From Streptomyces chartreusis (GTDB lineage: Bacteria > Actinomycetota > Actinomycetes > Streptomycetales > Streptomycetaceae): a DNA stretch of 64,000 nucleotides. The translations under genes and the position numbers were made by a program. Below the pieces are notes generated by a model that was not told where the DNA came from, did not search any database, and was given only the letters and a program-made list of their open reading frames with translations. Location of the stretch: contig NZ_CP023689.1 in assembly GCF_008704715.1 (NCBI RefSeq), positions 1,674,001 through 1,738,000 of the forward strand, written 5' to 3'. Numbering within the stretch: the stretch's first letter is position 1; the number at the start of each line of letters is the position of its first letter. Shown here in pieces: positions 26,143 through 39,600 of this stretch.

Positions 26143-27429
26143 GTGCGGCTCTCACGAAGAGGCCTGCTCCGCGCGGGCCTGGCCGGTACGGCCGCCACGG
26201 CGCTCGGCGGCCTGGCGTCCGGCTGTGCCGTTCCGACCGGCTCGTCCGGCCGGAACATGGTCCTGTGGTACTGGAGCGGCGGCCTGAGCGACACGGTCGT
26301 CAAGAACGCCAAGGCGCGTTTCGGCAGCTCCGTGGAGCTCGACGCCATCCAGATCGGCGGCTACTACCGGTCGAAGCTGATCACCACGATGGCGGGCAAC
26401 GCCCACATCCCCGACATCGCGGGGCTCAAGGGCGAGGACATGGCGTCCTACCTGCCGAACTCCGACCAGTTCGTGGACCTGCGGACACTAGGCGCCGACA
26501 AGCTCAAGAGCCGGTACCTGGACTGGAAGTGGCAGCAGGGCGTGGCCCCGGACGGCAGCCTCGTCGGCTTCCCGATCGACGTCGGCCCGGTCGTGCACTA
26601 CTACCAGCCCGCCGTCTTCGAGAAGGCCGGGCTGGCCCACGAACCCGATGACGTGTCCCGGGAACTGGGCACCTGGGAGCAGTTCTTCGCGGCCGGCGAG
26701 CAGCTGAAGAAGCGGATACCCGGGACGTACATCCTGACCGACGTCGGCAGCGTCTTCGAGATGTCGATCGGCCAGAGCACCACCCGGTTCGTCGACAAGG
26801 ACCGCAACTTCATCGGTGACGGCACCAACGTCCGCACCTGCTGGGAGCGGGCCGTGGAGGCGAAGCGGCGCGGGATCGTCTCGAACATCGTGACCGGCAC
26901 GCCCGACTCGATCTCGGCGACCGAGAAGGGCAAGCTGCCGAGCCAGCTCAACGCCTCCTGGGCGGCCGGCGACCTCAAGCTCGCCTATCCGAAGACCAAG
27001 GGCAACTGGCGGGTGGCGGGCTGTCCCGGCGGACCTTCGAACGTCGGCGGCTCCTTCCTCGCGATCACGAAGGCGTGCCGGGAGCCCGAGCGGGCCTTCG
27101 AGATCATCACCTGGATGCTCGACGCGGACAACCAGGCACAGGGCTTCGTAGAGGCCGGCCTCTTCCCCTCGACCCCCGCGTCGTACGAGATGAGGAAGCT
27201 GCGCGAGCCGGACCCGTTCTTCGGCGACCAGATCACGATGGACGTCTTCGGACCGGCCGCGGAGAAGATCCCGGTCGCCTTCAACAGCCCCTACGACGTC
27301 GCCCTCGGGCAGCCGATCAGGGACGAGATCAAGAACGTCGGAGTCCTCGGCAAGGATCCGAAGAAGGCCTGGGAGGACGCCATGAGCAAGTGCCGGCGTA
27401 TCGCCAAGCACCTGGGGGTGAGCATCTGA
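26143..27429 (+). CDS. Sugar ABC transporter substrate-binding lipoprotein
   Basis: 428 residues from the GTG at 26143, preferred because GGTGGGAG precedes it; an in-frame ATG at 26104 has no purine-rich site and would add 13 residues. The leader has a twin-arginine-like LSRRGLLRAG and a lipobox LASGC, so the protein is lipid-anchored outside the membrane, possibly via Tat. The rest matches family 1 extracellular sugar-binding proteins (LWYWSGG, TWEQFFAAGEQLK, GNWRVAGCPGG). Two permeases follow with overlapping or close starts. No ATPase gene is nearby; these importers in Streptomyces commonly share MsiK. Confidence 0.92.
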   Translation: MRLSRRGLLRAGLAGTAATALGGLASGCAVPTGSSGRNMVLWYWSGGLSDTVVKNAKARFGSSVELDAIQIGGYYRSKLITTMAGNAHIPDIAGLKGEDMASYLPNSDQFVDLRTLGADKLKSRYLDWKWQQGVAPDGSLVGFPIDVGPVVHYYQPAVFEKAGLAHEPDDVSRELGTWEQFFAAGEQLKKRIPGTYILTDVGSVFEMSIGQSTTRFVDKDRNFIGDGTNVRTCWERAVEAKRRGIVSNIVTGTPDSISATEKGKLPSQLNASWAAGDLKLAYPKTKGNWRVAGCPGGPSNVGGSFLAITKACREPERAFEIITWMLDADNQAQGFVEAGLFPSTPASYEMRKLREPDPFFGDQITMDVFGPAAEKIPVAFNSPYDVALGQPIRDEIKNVGVLGKDPKKAWEDAMSKCRRIAKHLGVSI

Positions 27430-28388
27430 TGGCCGTCATCGAGCAGACCCCGCCCGCGGTGAACCGGCCGCAGCCCTCAACGGCCGCGCCGAAGAAGGGC
27501 CTTCGGGGGCACTGGCACCTGTACGCCGCGATCTCCCCGTTCTACCTCCTCTTCCTCGCCTTCGGCCTGATCCCCGTCGGCTTCTCGCTCTACCTCTCCT
27601 TCCACCGCTGGGACGGCCTCGGCTCGATGGAGTGGGCGGGGCTCTCGCAATACCAGTACCTGCTGAGCGACAGCGACTTCTGGCAGTCGATCGGGAACAC
27701 GATCGTCATCTGGGCGCTGGCCACCTTCCCCATGATCTTCCTGGCGATGGTGACGGCCGTGATGCTCAACTCGGCGGTCCGCTTCAAGAACGCCTACCGG
27801 TTCGCGTACTTCCTGCCGAACGTCACGTCCGTCGTCGCGATCGCGATCGTCTTCGGGTCGATCTTCTCCACCAACTTCGGCCTGGTGAACGCCCTGTTGC
27901 AGGCCGTGGGCCTGGACCAGGTGGCCTGGCTGAACACTCCGTGGGGCATCAAGGTCGCCATCGCCACGCTGATGACCTGGCAGTGGACCGGCTACAACGC
28001 GATCATCTTCCTCGCCGGTCTCCAGACCATCCCGAGCGATCTGTACGAGGCGGCCCGCATCGACGGCGCAGGGCCCGTGCAGACCTTCTTCCGGGTCACC
28101 CTGCCGCTGCTGCGGCCGACGCTGCTGTTCGTGCTCGTCGTCTCCACCGTCACCGGTCTGCAGAGCTTCTCCGAGCCGCAGGTGCTGCTCCAGACGACGG
28201 CCAACGAGTCGACGTTCTCGGGCGGCCCGGACCACGCCGGCCGGACGATGGTCCTCTACTTCTTCCAGCAGACCTTCGACAACAACGACTTCGGGTACGG
28301 CGCCGCCGTGGCGTGGGGCATCTTCCTGGTCGTCGTCCTCTTCTCGATCATCAACTGGCGCCTGGTGCAGCGCCGGGGCGAACAGTAG
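27429..28388 (+). CDS. Sugar ABC transporter permease (MalF type)
   Basis: 319 residues starting at an ATG whose A is the last base of the binding-protein stop. It has a cytoplasmic N-terminus, six apparent transmembrane segments beginning LYAAISPFYLLFLAFGLIPV, and the EAA loop (EAARIDGAGPVQTFFRVTLP) that contacts the ATPase. It forms the inner-membrane channel with the next gene. Translational coupling to the binding-protein gene is direct. Confidence 0.95.
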   Translation: MAVIEQTPPAVNRPQPSTAAPKKGLRGHWHLYAAISPFYLLFLAFGLIPVGFSLYLSFHRWDGLGSMEWAGLSQYQYLLSDSDFWQSIGNTIVIWALATFPMIFLAMVTAVMLNSAVRFKNAYRFAYFLPNVTSVVAIAIVFGSIFSTNFGLVNALLQAVGLDQVAWLNTPWGIKVAIATLMTWQWTGYNAIIFLAGLQTIPSDLYEAARIDGAGPVQTFFRVTLPLLRPTLLFVLVVSTVTGLQSFSEPQVLLQTTANESTFSGGPDHAGRTMVLYFFQQTFDNNDFGYGAAVAWGIFLVVVLFSIINWRLVQRRGEQ

Positions 28389-28400
28389 GAAGGCCGCGAC

Positions 28401-29236
28401 ATGGCATCCATCAAGGGCTCCGGACGCCGGGGCATCGCGCTGCACACGTCCCTGATCATCGGTGTGCTGCTGTCGGCGTTCCCGTTCTACTGGGCCGTCA
28501 TCATGTCGACGCACACCTCGTCGGAGATCTTCTCGTACCCACCGAAGCTGCTGCCGGGCTCGCACTTCATGGAGAACGTCCGCAGCCTGTTCGACACGAT
28601 CGACTTCTTCGGGTCGATGTGGAACTCGCTGCTGGTCGCGACGCTGGTGACCTTCCTGGTCCTGTTCTTCGACTCGCTGGCGGCCTTCGTCTTCGCCAAG
28701 TTCGACTTCCCCGGCAAGAACATGCTGTTCGCGCTGCTGATGCTGATCTTCATGGTGCCGGCCCAGATGTCGGCGATCCCACAGTTCGTGATCATGGCGA
28801 AGATCGGCTGGATCGGCTCGATGACCGCGCTGATCGTGCCGGCGGCGGCCAACGCGTTCGGCATCTTCTGGATGCGGCAGTACATGAGGAGCGCCATCCA
28901 CGACGAACTGCTCGACGCCTCCAAGCTGGACGGCGCGAACTTCCTTCGCCAGTACTGGCACGTCGCGCTCCCGGTCGTCCGCCCCGGGCTCGCCTTCCTC
29001 GGCATCTTCACCTTCATGGGCCAGTGGAACGACTACGCCTGGCCCCTGATCGCCCTGACCAACCCGGACAACGTCACCCTCCAGGTCGCGCTGTCCCAGC
29101 TCAACGGCACCCACGGCACCACCGACTACGGCATGGTGATGACCGGCGCGGTCCTGGCCCTCATCCCGCTGCTGATCGTCTTCGCGATCGGTGCCCGCCA
29201 GATCATCGGCGACCTCGCGAAGGGGGCCGTCCGCGG

Positions 29237-29240
<4 letters not shown>
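28401..29240 (+). CDS. Sugar ABC transporter permease (MalG type)
   Basis: 279 residues, with AGGAAGG upstream. Six hydrophobic segments are visible, starting LIIGVLLSAFPFYWAVIMST, and the EAA-type loop reads ELLDASKLDGANFLRQYWHV. It is the second half of the channel. Its stop overlaps the beta-galactosidase start by ATGA, tying uptake to intracellular hydrolysis. Confidence 0.95.
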
Positions 29241-32185
<2,945 letters not shown>

Positions 32186-32255
32186 ACCTCCCACGCCCTT
32201 CACCGTCATTCCTCTACGGATCTTCTTTTCCCACGGATCTTCCTACGGAGCACAC

Positions 32256-34088
32256 GTGTGTACTTCGCATGACCAGGAACAGGGCGAGGCCCCTCAGGCC
32301 GGTGCCGGCAGACGCGGTTTCCTGCGCGCCACCGCGCTGCTCGGCGCCGCGGCCACGGCGGGGGTCGCCCTGCCGGGCGTGGCCGAGGCATCGCCGGCGG
32401 CGGCGACGGCCGGGTGGCGTCCCGACGCCGACAGCCGCTTCACGCTGGCCGTGATGCCCGACACCCAGTACCTCTTCGACGGGCCGAGCATCAACTCCGC
32501 GCCCGTCGAGGCGTCCCTGCGGTATCTGCTGGAGCACGGCCGCAAGGACAACGTCGTCTTCCTGTCCCACCTCGGCGACCTCACCGAGAACGGGGCGAAG
32601 GAGGAGTTCGCGGCGATCGGGAAGGCGTTCGAGCTGCTCGACCGGCGTGGTGTCGGCTACAGCGTCCTCGCCGGCAACCACGACGTGAGGTCGTCCACGA
32701 ACGACCAGCGCGGTGCGACGCCGTACCTGGACACGTTCGGCCCGCGGCGGTTCCAGGGCAGGCCGACGTTCGGCGGGGCCTCTTCGGACGGCTACAACAC
32801 CTACCACCTGTTCCGGGCCGCCGGCCGCGAGTGGATGGTGCTCGCGCTGGACTGGCGGCTGTCGGCGCAGGGTTACGCCTGGGCGAAGGACGTCCTTGCC
32901 CGGCACCCGAAGACGCCCGTCATCCTCACCACCCACGAACTGGTCGTCGACGACGACGCGTTGTCGTCCTACGGGCAGCAGCTGTGGGACCGGCTGATCA
33001 AGGACCACGACCAGATCTTCCTGACGCTGAACGGTCACTACTGGCCCGCGGGCCGGGCCGTCCGCACGAACGCGGCGGGCAACGACGTCCACCTGCACCT
33101 CACGAACTACCAGAACCGCTACTTCGGCGGCGCGGCGATGATCCGCCTCTACCACTTCGACCTGGACCGCGACGTGATCGACGTCGAGACGGTCTCCCCG
33201 TGGATCCTGGGCCGCGCCGCGAAGGGCCTGAACGAGCTGGAGCGGCAGGAGATCGAACTCAGCGGCGACGCCGACCGGTTCTCCGTCGGCATCGACTTCG
33301 CGGACCGCTTCGCCGGCTTCGACCCGGTGCCGGTCCGCCCGGCGCGTCCCGCGTCGAAGATGCTGATCCGGGGCACGGCCGCCTACTGGCGCTTCGACTC
33401 CCCCGTCTCCGGCACCGTCCGCGACCTGTCCGGCCGCGGCAACGACCTCGCCGTGGTCTCCGTCGGCGGCGGCACGCTCGGCTGGTCGGCCGACCACCAC
33501 CCCGACCAGCCCGGCCACGGCAGCCTGGAGTTCACCGGCTTCAAGTCCCCGCTGAAGGGCGCGTACCTGCGCACGGTCGACGGCGCCCCGCTCAACTCGG
33601 CCACCTTCCGCGACGGCTACACCGTCGAGGCCTTCTACCGGGTGCCCGCCGACTGGGACGCCTCGCACAACGCGTGGGCCGGCCTGGTCGGCCGTACGGG
33701 CACCGGCGGCGCCGCAGGCAAGACCGAGGGCGACCCCGACGAGCCGCTCGCCACGCTCTCCCTGTCCGACGGGCCCGGCCCGCAGTGGGCGGTCCGGCCG
33801 CTCAACCAGCAGGGCATCGCCACCAACTGGGGCGACGAGACCGCGCGGGAGAAGTGGTGGCACGTCGCCGTCGTCAACGACGGCCGGCACACCACGATGT
33901 ATGTCCAGGGCTCCCCGGTGGCCCGCAATCCGCACGCCACCGCGATCGGCCTCACCTCGGTCGGCCTGCCCTGGCTGCTCGGCGGCTACGAGTACGGCGG
34001 CAGCATCGACCAGATCCTGTACGGCCGTCTCGGCGACGTCCGGATCGTCGAACGGGCGCTGCCCGTCACCTCCTTCATGACCCACTGA
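32256..34088 (+). CDS. Tat-exported metallophosphoesterase with LamG-like domain
   Basis: 610 residues from a GTG with CGGAG upstream. The N-terminus has a twin-arginine signal (GRRGFLRATALLGAAATAG, then an Ala-rich cleavage region). Residues 60-270 form a calcineurin-like phosphoesterase: VMPDTQYL, LSHLGDLTENG, LAGNHDVR, LTTHELV and LNGHYWPAG. The last 240 residues resemble a concanavalin A/LamG sandwich (YWRFDSPVSGTVRDLSG, then TVEAFYRVP and WWHVAVVNDG). It should act outside the cell on phosphate esters, perhaps on a glycan or polyol polymer. It follows the beta-galactosidase by 70 bases and precedes another exported phosphoesterase-like gene. Confidence 0.85.
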   Translation: MCTSHDQEQGEAPQAGAGRRGFLRATALLGAAATAGVALPGVAEASPAAATAGWRPDADSRFTLAVMPDTQYLFDGPSINSAPVEASLRYLLEHGRKDNVVFLSHLGDLTENGAKEEFAAIGKAFELLDRRGVGYSVLAGNHDVRSSTNDQRGATPYLDTFGPRRFQGRPTFGGASSDGYNTYHLFRAAGREWMVLALDWRLSAQGYAWAKDVLARHPKTPVILTTHELVVDDDALSSYGQQLWDRLIKDHDQIFLTLNGHYWPAGRAVRTNAAGNDVHLHLTNYQNRYFGGAAMIRLYHFDLDRDVIDVETVSPWILGRAAKGLNELERQEIELSGDADRFSVGIDFADRFAGFDPVPVRPARPASKMLIRGTAAYWRFDSPVSGTVRDLSGRGNDLAVVSVGGGTLGWSADHHPDQPGHGSLEFTGFKSPLKGAYLRTVDGAPLNSATFRDGYTVEAFYRVPADWDASHNAWAGLVGRTGTGGAAGKTEGDPDEPLATLSLSDGPGPQWAVRPLNQQGIATNWGDETAREKWWHVAVVNDGRHTTMYVQGSPVARNPHATAIGLTSVGLPWLLGGYEYGGSIDQILYGRLGDVRIVERALPVTSFMTH

Positions 34089-34108
34089 CGCCCCTTTCGA
34101 GGATCACC

Positions 34109-35776
34109 ATGACCGAGCAGCAGCTCCCCGCCTGGGCGGACCCGTCCGTCTCCCCCGCCGACCTCGATCCGCAGGGCGTGTCCCGGCGCGGCCTCCTGCG
34201 CGGCGCGGGCCTCTTCGGCGCCGCCTTCGCCCTGGGCACGGCGACCCCGGCGCTGGCGGCCGACAACCGGCGCCTCGGGGGCGACGACCCCCGCCTCGCC
34301 TACCTCGTCGGCGACCACCACGTCCACAGCGTCTACAGTCACGACGCCAAGTACACGTTCTCCCAACTGGCCGCAGCCGGCGCCGAGTACGGCCTCGACT
34401 GGATGGTGTTCACCGAGCACTCCAACTTCGGGCACGCCCGGTTCGGCGCCGCGCTGGAGCACCGGGAGGTCCTCCGGGCCCGCGCCGAGAACCCGCGCCA
34501 GCTGATCTTCCAGGGCCTGGAGTGGTACATCCCGGCCGCCGAGCACTGCACGGTCTTCACGGCACCCGGCCGCCACGAGGTCGACCTGCTCACCCGGTTC
34601 GAGAGCGCCTACGACGGCAAGCTGCTCGGTTACACCGAGGGCGCCCCGGGTGCTGCGGACACGGCCCGCAACGAGGCCCACGCCGTCAAGGCCATCAAGT
34701 GGCTGGCCGAGCAGCGCCGTACGGGCTACGTCGACGACGTCCTCGTCCTCGCCAACCACCCGCTGCGCCTCGGCATCGACTCCCCGCACGAGATGCGCAA
34801 CTGGCGGGACGCGGCCCCCGAGATCATGATCGGCATGGAGGGCGCGCCCGGCGCCCAGGGCGCGGCGATCCCAGGCTGGCGCGGGGCGACGTCGATGCGC
34901 GGCGAGTACGAGAACAAGCCGTCGGCGCAGTCCTGGCCGGGCTACCCGGCGGAGGCCTACCTCACGTACGGCGGCTTCGACTGGGCGACCGCGACGGTCG
35001 GCGGCCTGTGGGACTCGATGCTGGCCGAGGGCAGGCTGTTCTCGATCACCACGAACTCCGACGCCCACCGCATCGTCTTCGACACCTGGAAGAACGGTGA
35101 CTGGCCGGCGGGCCAGAACTTCGACAACACCGGCAAGCTCCCCGACCCGGTGAACACCACCGCCCCGCAGCCGGGCAGCGACTTCTGGCCGGGCCAGTTC
35201 AGCCGCACCCACGTCGGTGTGACCCGCTACGGCTACCGCGCGGTGATGGCGGGCCTGCGCGCGGGCCGGGTCTGGCTGGACCACGGGCACCTGCTGGACG
35301 GCCTCGACGTACGCCTCAAGCGGGACTGCGACCACGGCCGCGGTGTCACGCTGGGCGGCCGCCTGCGCGTGCGCAAGGGCGAGAAGCTCACGCTGAACGT
35401 AACCGTGACGACGGCCTCTCGCCCCAACCCGCAGGGGATCCTGCCGGAGTTGGCGCACGTCGACGTCATCCGCGGGTCGGTCCGCGGCCCGGCGGCGGAC
35501 CGCGACGCCTGGCAGGCCCCCGACACCAAGGTGGTGTCCACGACGGACGTGTCCGGCCGCAAGGGCACCTACACGCTCCGCATCCCCCTCACCGCAGGCG
35601 ACAAGCCCTTCTACGTCCGGCTGCGCGGCAGCGACGGCAACCGCCACGGCGCCGGCTACCTCGGCGCCTCGGTCGACCCGCACGGGCCGATCCCGCACGT
35701 GCCCGGTGACGGTGACCCGTGGACGGATACGTGGTTCTATTCGAACCCCGTATTCGTCGACGTGGCAGGAGCCTGA
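34109..35776 (+). CDS. Tat-exported PHP-domain phosphoesterase-like protein
   Basis: 555 residues from the ATG at 34109 (GAGGATC upstream). A twin-arginine signal is clear (SRRGLLRGAGLFGAAFALG, cleaved after ALAA). The mature part begins with a PHP metal-binding motif (VGDHHVHSVYSHD, then TEHSNFGHA), and NHPLRLG and TTNSDAHR supply further ligands. PHP proteins are metal-dependent phosphoesterases. Its place beside another Tat-exported phosphoesterase suggests they act in sequence on one extracellular phosphate-containing substrate. A beta-rich C-terminal region (residues 420-540) may bind substrate. Confidence 0.83.
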   Translation: MTEQQLPAWADPSVSPADLDPQGVSRRGLLRGAGLFGAAFALGTATPALAADNRRLGGDDPRLAYLVGDHHVHSVYSHDAKYTFSQLAAAGAEYGLDWMVFTEHSNFGHARFGAALEHREVLRARAENPRQLIFQGLEWYIPAAEHCTVFTAPGRHEVDLLTRFESAYDGKLLGYTEGAPGAADTARNEAHAVKAIKWLAEQRRTGYVDDVLVLANHPLRLGIDSPHEMRNWRDAAPEIMIGMEGAPGAQGAAIPGWRGATSMRGEYENKPSAQSWPGYPAEAYLTYGGFDWATATVGGLWDSMLAEGRLFSITTNSDAHRIVFDTWKNGDWPAGQNFDNTGKLPDPVNTTAPQPGSDFWPGQFSRTHVGVTRYGYRAVMAGLRAGRVWLDHGHLLDGLDVRLKRDCDHGRGVTLGGRLRVRKGEKLTLNVTVTTASRPNPQGILPELAHVDVIRGSVRGPAADRDAWQAPDTKVVSTTDVSGRKGTYTLRIPLTAGDKPFYVRLRGSDGNRHGAGYLGASVDPHGPIPHVPGDGDPWTDTWFYSNPVFVDVAGA

Positions 35777-36624
35777 TGAGACGTCATCTCGTCACCCCCG
35801 TTTGCTTATCGGTTGCCCTCGCACTCGGCGCGGGCACCGCGTCCGCGGCCGGTGACCCGCAGTGGGCCGAGACCGGTACGGCGTACACCGACACCCTGGG
35901 CGGCGGGCAGGGCCTCGCGACCCGCGCGGACGGTTCACTCCTGTACCGGGGCCTGGCCGACATCCCGCTGGGCCTGCGCATCAAGGGCTGGAACCACATC
36001 GGCGACCCCGACATCGCCGGCGGCCACACCTTCGACGCCTACCAGGGCCCGGACACCGCCACGTCCAAGATGTTCGCGGTGACGACCCCGTCCGGGAAGC
36101 GCTACGAGTACGTCCATCAGCTCAACCCGGGCGAGAAGCTCAACAACTCCTTCGCCACGATCTCGCCCGACGGCCAGTGGCTGATCTCGGGCGAGTGGGG
36201 CGAGCAGCGACGCCTCCAGGTCTTCCCCGCTCCCCTCCTCAACCCGTCCACCCCCCAGGCGGGCGGCGACCTGAAGGAGGCCTGGCAGATCACCCTGGAC
36301 AAGCCGGTGCGCGACATCCAGGGCTGCGACTTCGTCTCCGACACCCGCCTCCTGTGCGCCTCGAACGACGCCACCACCACCCTCTTCCCCGAACCCCACC
36401 CCCTCCTCCAGGTCGACCTCCCCCACAAGGTCGACGGCGGGCCGATCACCGGCACGGTGAAGTCCCTGCTCGCCCTCCCCCAACGGAGCGTGTGCAAGGG
36501 GACGTTCGAGACGGAGGGCATCGATTACGACGTGAACAGCGGGGCCCTGCGGGTGGAGATGATTCCACCGGGGGTTTGTGCTGTGGGGACGGCTGTGTAC
36601 TCGTACCGGCGGGTCGGGGACTGA
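35776..36624 (+). CDS. Secreted protein of unknown function, TTA-containing
   Basis: 282 residues; the ATG overlaps the preceding stop (TGATG). A signal peptide is evident (MRRHLVTPVCLSVALALGAG, cleaved near ASA-AG). The mature protein has beta-propeller-like strands (TISPDGQWLISGEWGEQRRLQVF, in parts) and four cysteines that could pair (GCDF/LLCAS and VCKGT/GVCAV), but I recognise no family. Codon 11 is TTA (35806-35808), so it should be made only when the bldA tRNA is active, unlike the rest of its operon. It ends the glycan operon before a shared terminator. Confidence 0.75.
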   Translation: MRRHLVTPVCLSVALALGAGTASAAGDPQWAETGTAYTDTLGGGQGLATRADGSLLYRGLADIPLGLRIKGWNHIGDPDIAGGHTFDAYQGPDTATSKMFAVTTPSGKRYEYVHQLNPGEKLNNSFATISPDGQWLISGEWGEQRRLQVFPAPLLNPSTPQAGGDLKEAWQITLDKPVRDIQGCDFVSDTRLLCASNDATTTLFPEPHPLLQVDLPHKVDGGPITGTVKSLLALPQRSVCKGTFETEGIDYDVNSGALRVEMIPPGVCAVGTAVYSYRRVGD

Positions 36625-36629
36625 TTGAC

Positions 36630-36665
36630 GGGGGTGCTGCGACGCTGCGCGGTCGCTGCGCCCCC
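36630..36665. terminator. Bidirectional hairpin between convergent genes
   Basis: Arms of 14 bases, GGGGGTGCTGCGAC (36630-36643) and 36652-36665, pair with one wobble and one mismatch around an 8-base loop. It lies between the ends of the secreted-protein gene and the TPR/NB-ARC gene. Confidence 0.65.
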
Positions 36666-36683
36666 GCCTCCACTCGACACCGG

Positions 36684-39600
36684 TCACACGGCCGGCGGCT
36701 CCAGGTCCCGGTGGATGCGTTTGCCCTCGCGGACGCTCACCGTGTGCGGATGATTCTCCCCGAGCATCCGGGCGAACTCGGCGTGGCTGCTCTCCTGGAG
36801 CTGGTCGGCCTCGGGGATACGGCCCAGTGACCGCAGGGTCACGCCCAGGTTGGCGCGCGAGACGATGGTGTCCGGGTGCTCGTGGCCGAGGGTCGGCTGG
36901 AAGCCGGCGACGGCAAGGCGCTCCAGCTCCTCCGCCTGGCGCAGTTCGTTCAGCTCCGCCAGCACGTTGGCGAGGTTGACCGCGCAGGCGAGCGTGTAGG
37001 GGTGACGGTCACCGAGCGCGTCGCGCAGGGTGTCGAAGTTCTTCTCCAGCAACGCCCGTGCCCTGCTCACCTCGCCGGAACCACGCAGGAAGATCCCGAG
37101 GTTGTTGACGGCGGCGAGCGTCGCGGGATGCCGCTCGCCGGGTGCCGTGCGGTACTGCCGCACGATCTCCCGCGTCAGCGAAAGAGCCTCCTCGCGCGCC
37201 CCGGTGGCGTACAGGTCGGTGGCGTAGTTCAGGTTGCAGTCCAGCACGTCGGGGGTGGACGCGGGCGTATCGCGCACCCGGTAGTGCTCCCGGGTCTGGT
37301 GGGTGAGTGCCCGCGCCTCGTCCACGCGCCCTGCCTTGCGCAGCGACACGGCGAGGCTCTTGGCGTTCCGCAGCGTCTCCGGATACATGTCGCCGAACAA
37401 CTGCTTGTAGGCCTCGTAACTGCTGCTCAGCATCGAGATGGACGGCTCGTACTGACCCGTCTCACGCAGGTCGCGCCCAAGGTTGGTGATGCTGATCAGG
37501 GTGTGCGGGTGCCCGGCGCCGAGGTCGTTGCGCCGCAGGTCGTAGATCTCCTGGTCGACGTTCAGGGCCTCGGTGTACCGGCCGAGGAGTCTGAGGCACA
37601 CGGCGCGGTTGTTGTTGGCGGCGAGGGTGCGCGGGTGGTCCTCCCCGAAGTTCTCCTTGAAGCCGTTGTACGCCTCGGTGGCCAGCTCCAGGGCGTCCTC
37701 GAACCGGCCGATGCTGCCCAGGTCGGTGGCCAAGCCGCTGGCCGTCATCAGGATGTGCGGATGGCCGGTCGTCAGCAGGGCGCGCTGCTGGGTGAGGGTG
37801 GCGGAGCCCAGTTCCTCCGCCTCCACGTACTTGCCCAGGGAGCGCAGCACGTTGGCCGTGTGGAACCTCAGGTGCAGCAACTGGGTCTGGAGTTCCGTGG
37901 CGTACCGCTCCTCCTCGGCGAGCGTGCGCGGAGCCCGCGGGTCGACCGTGCCGGTGGGCGCGGGCGTCGGTGTCTGCCCGGCCCGCTCCCGCTTTCCGAG
38001 TTCGGCGATCCGGGCCTGGCTGTCGGTCAGTTGGCGGTCCCACAGCTTGCGCAGTCCCGCGGCGAAGGCGAGCGCGGCGTTCAGGTCGCCGCGCTTCCAC
38101 AGGTAGCGGACACGGTCTATGAGCAGTTGCCGGGTCTTGGGCTCGTCGCAGGTGCTGGCCTCGGAGGCTTCCAGGTGCGGCCAGATCGCGGCGAAGGTGG
38201 GCTGGTTCTCCACGTCGTCGATGGGCTCCTCGCCCGACGGCCGGGCGCCGGCCAGGATGCGGTGCACGACATGCTGGGCGTCCTCCTGCTCCCGGGGCGT
38301 GAGCTGGGAGCGGATCACGGCCTGCACCAGCCGGTGCACCTGGATCGACTCGGTTGCCCGGTCCACCTTGGCGAGCGCGAACCGGCCGATCTCTCGGATC
38401 ACCCGGCCGAGCACCATCTTCTCCTGGAGCGAGGGGTCCTTCTCGGCCAGGACGCTCGTCATCTCGTCGCCGTAGAGCAGCTTCATCGAGATCGGCTCGG
38501 CGGCGAAGAAGGCGCACAGCTGGAGCAGGCGTACGGCGGCCGGTGAGCGTTCCTTGAGTCGCTCGATGGAGACGTTCCAGGTGGCACCGACCGGCTCGGG
38601 GTAGTTCGCGGGCTGGCTGAGCGACAGGACCCGCTCGGCCTGCTGCTCCAACTCGACGAGGTAGGTGTCGACGGGCGTGCCCGTCTCGGCGAGCCAGGCT
38701 CCGGCCTGGTCGAGGGCGAGTGGCAGGTCACCGACGGCTGAGGCGACCCGGTCGGCGTCCTCCGTGGTGAGGCCGGCGGCCCGCCGCAGCAGGTGCTCGA
38801 TGCTCTCCTCGCGCAGGAACGGGTCGATCTCCAGGGCCTCGCCGAACTGCAGCCAGGTCTGGTTGCGGGAAGTGACCAGCACATGGCCGGCGCCGCCGGG
38901 GAAGTGCTTGCTCACCTCCTCGGGCTCGTCGGCGTTGTCGAACACCAGCAGCCAGCGCAGCGTCGAGGACGACTGGCGCAGATGGTCGCGGACCTCCTGC
39001 GCGGCCTGGGCGGCGTCGTCGCCGACCCGCAGCCCCAGCCTGCGCGCGAGGTCGGTGAGGGAGGAGACCACGAGCTCGCTCTGCTCGGAGGGTATCCACC
39101 ACACCAGGTCGTAGTCGGCGGCGAACCGGTGCACGTACTCCAGCGCGATCTGCGTCTTGCCGACGCCGCCCAGGCCGTAAAGGGCGCACGGAGCAGTGGA
39201 GCCGCCCGAGTTGCTGCTGCCGAGTCCGTCGCGGAGTGTCTCCAGCAGCGCGCTGCGGCCGGTGAAGGAGGAGTTGCGCGGCGAGACGTTCCAGAACTTG
39301 GGCACCGTGTCCGGGAAGCGGGCGTCCCTGAGCGCCGCCTCGTCGGTCAGATCGGCGGGCAGCGGCGGCTTGCCCAGGGCCCGCAGCAGGGCGGAGGCGG
39401 CGCTCTTCTCGCTGGTGCGCACCAGGTCGACCGAGGGCCGCTCGGCGAACGTGGGCGCCGGGCGCAGGTCACCGACCCGGACGGCGACCACCTGGCGCCG
39501 CCCCGAGAGGTCACCGCCGGTGGCCGCGTCCCACACCTGACGGGCCCGCGCCGAGCGCTGGAAGGCCGGGGAGAGGACGAAGACGGTCCGGTCGGCGGGC

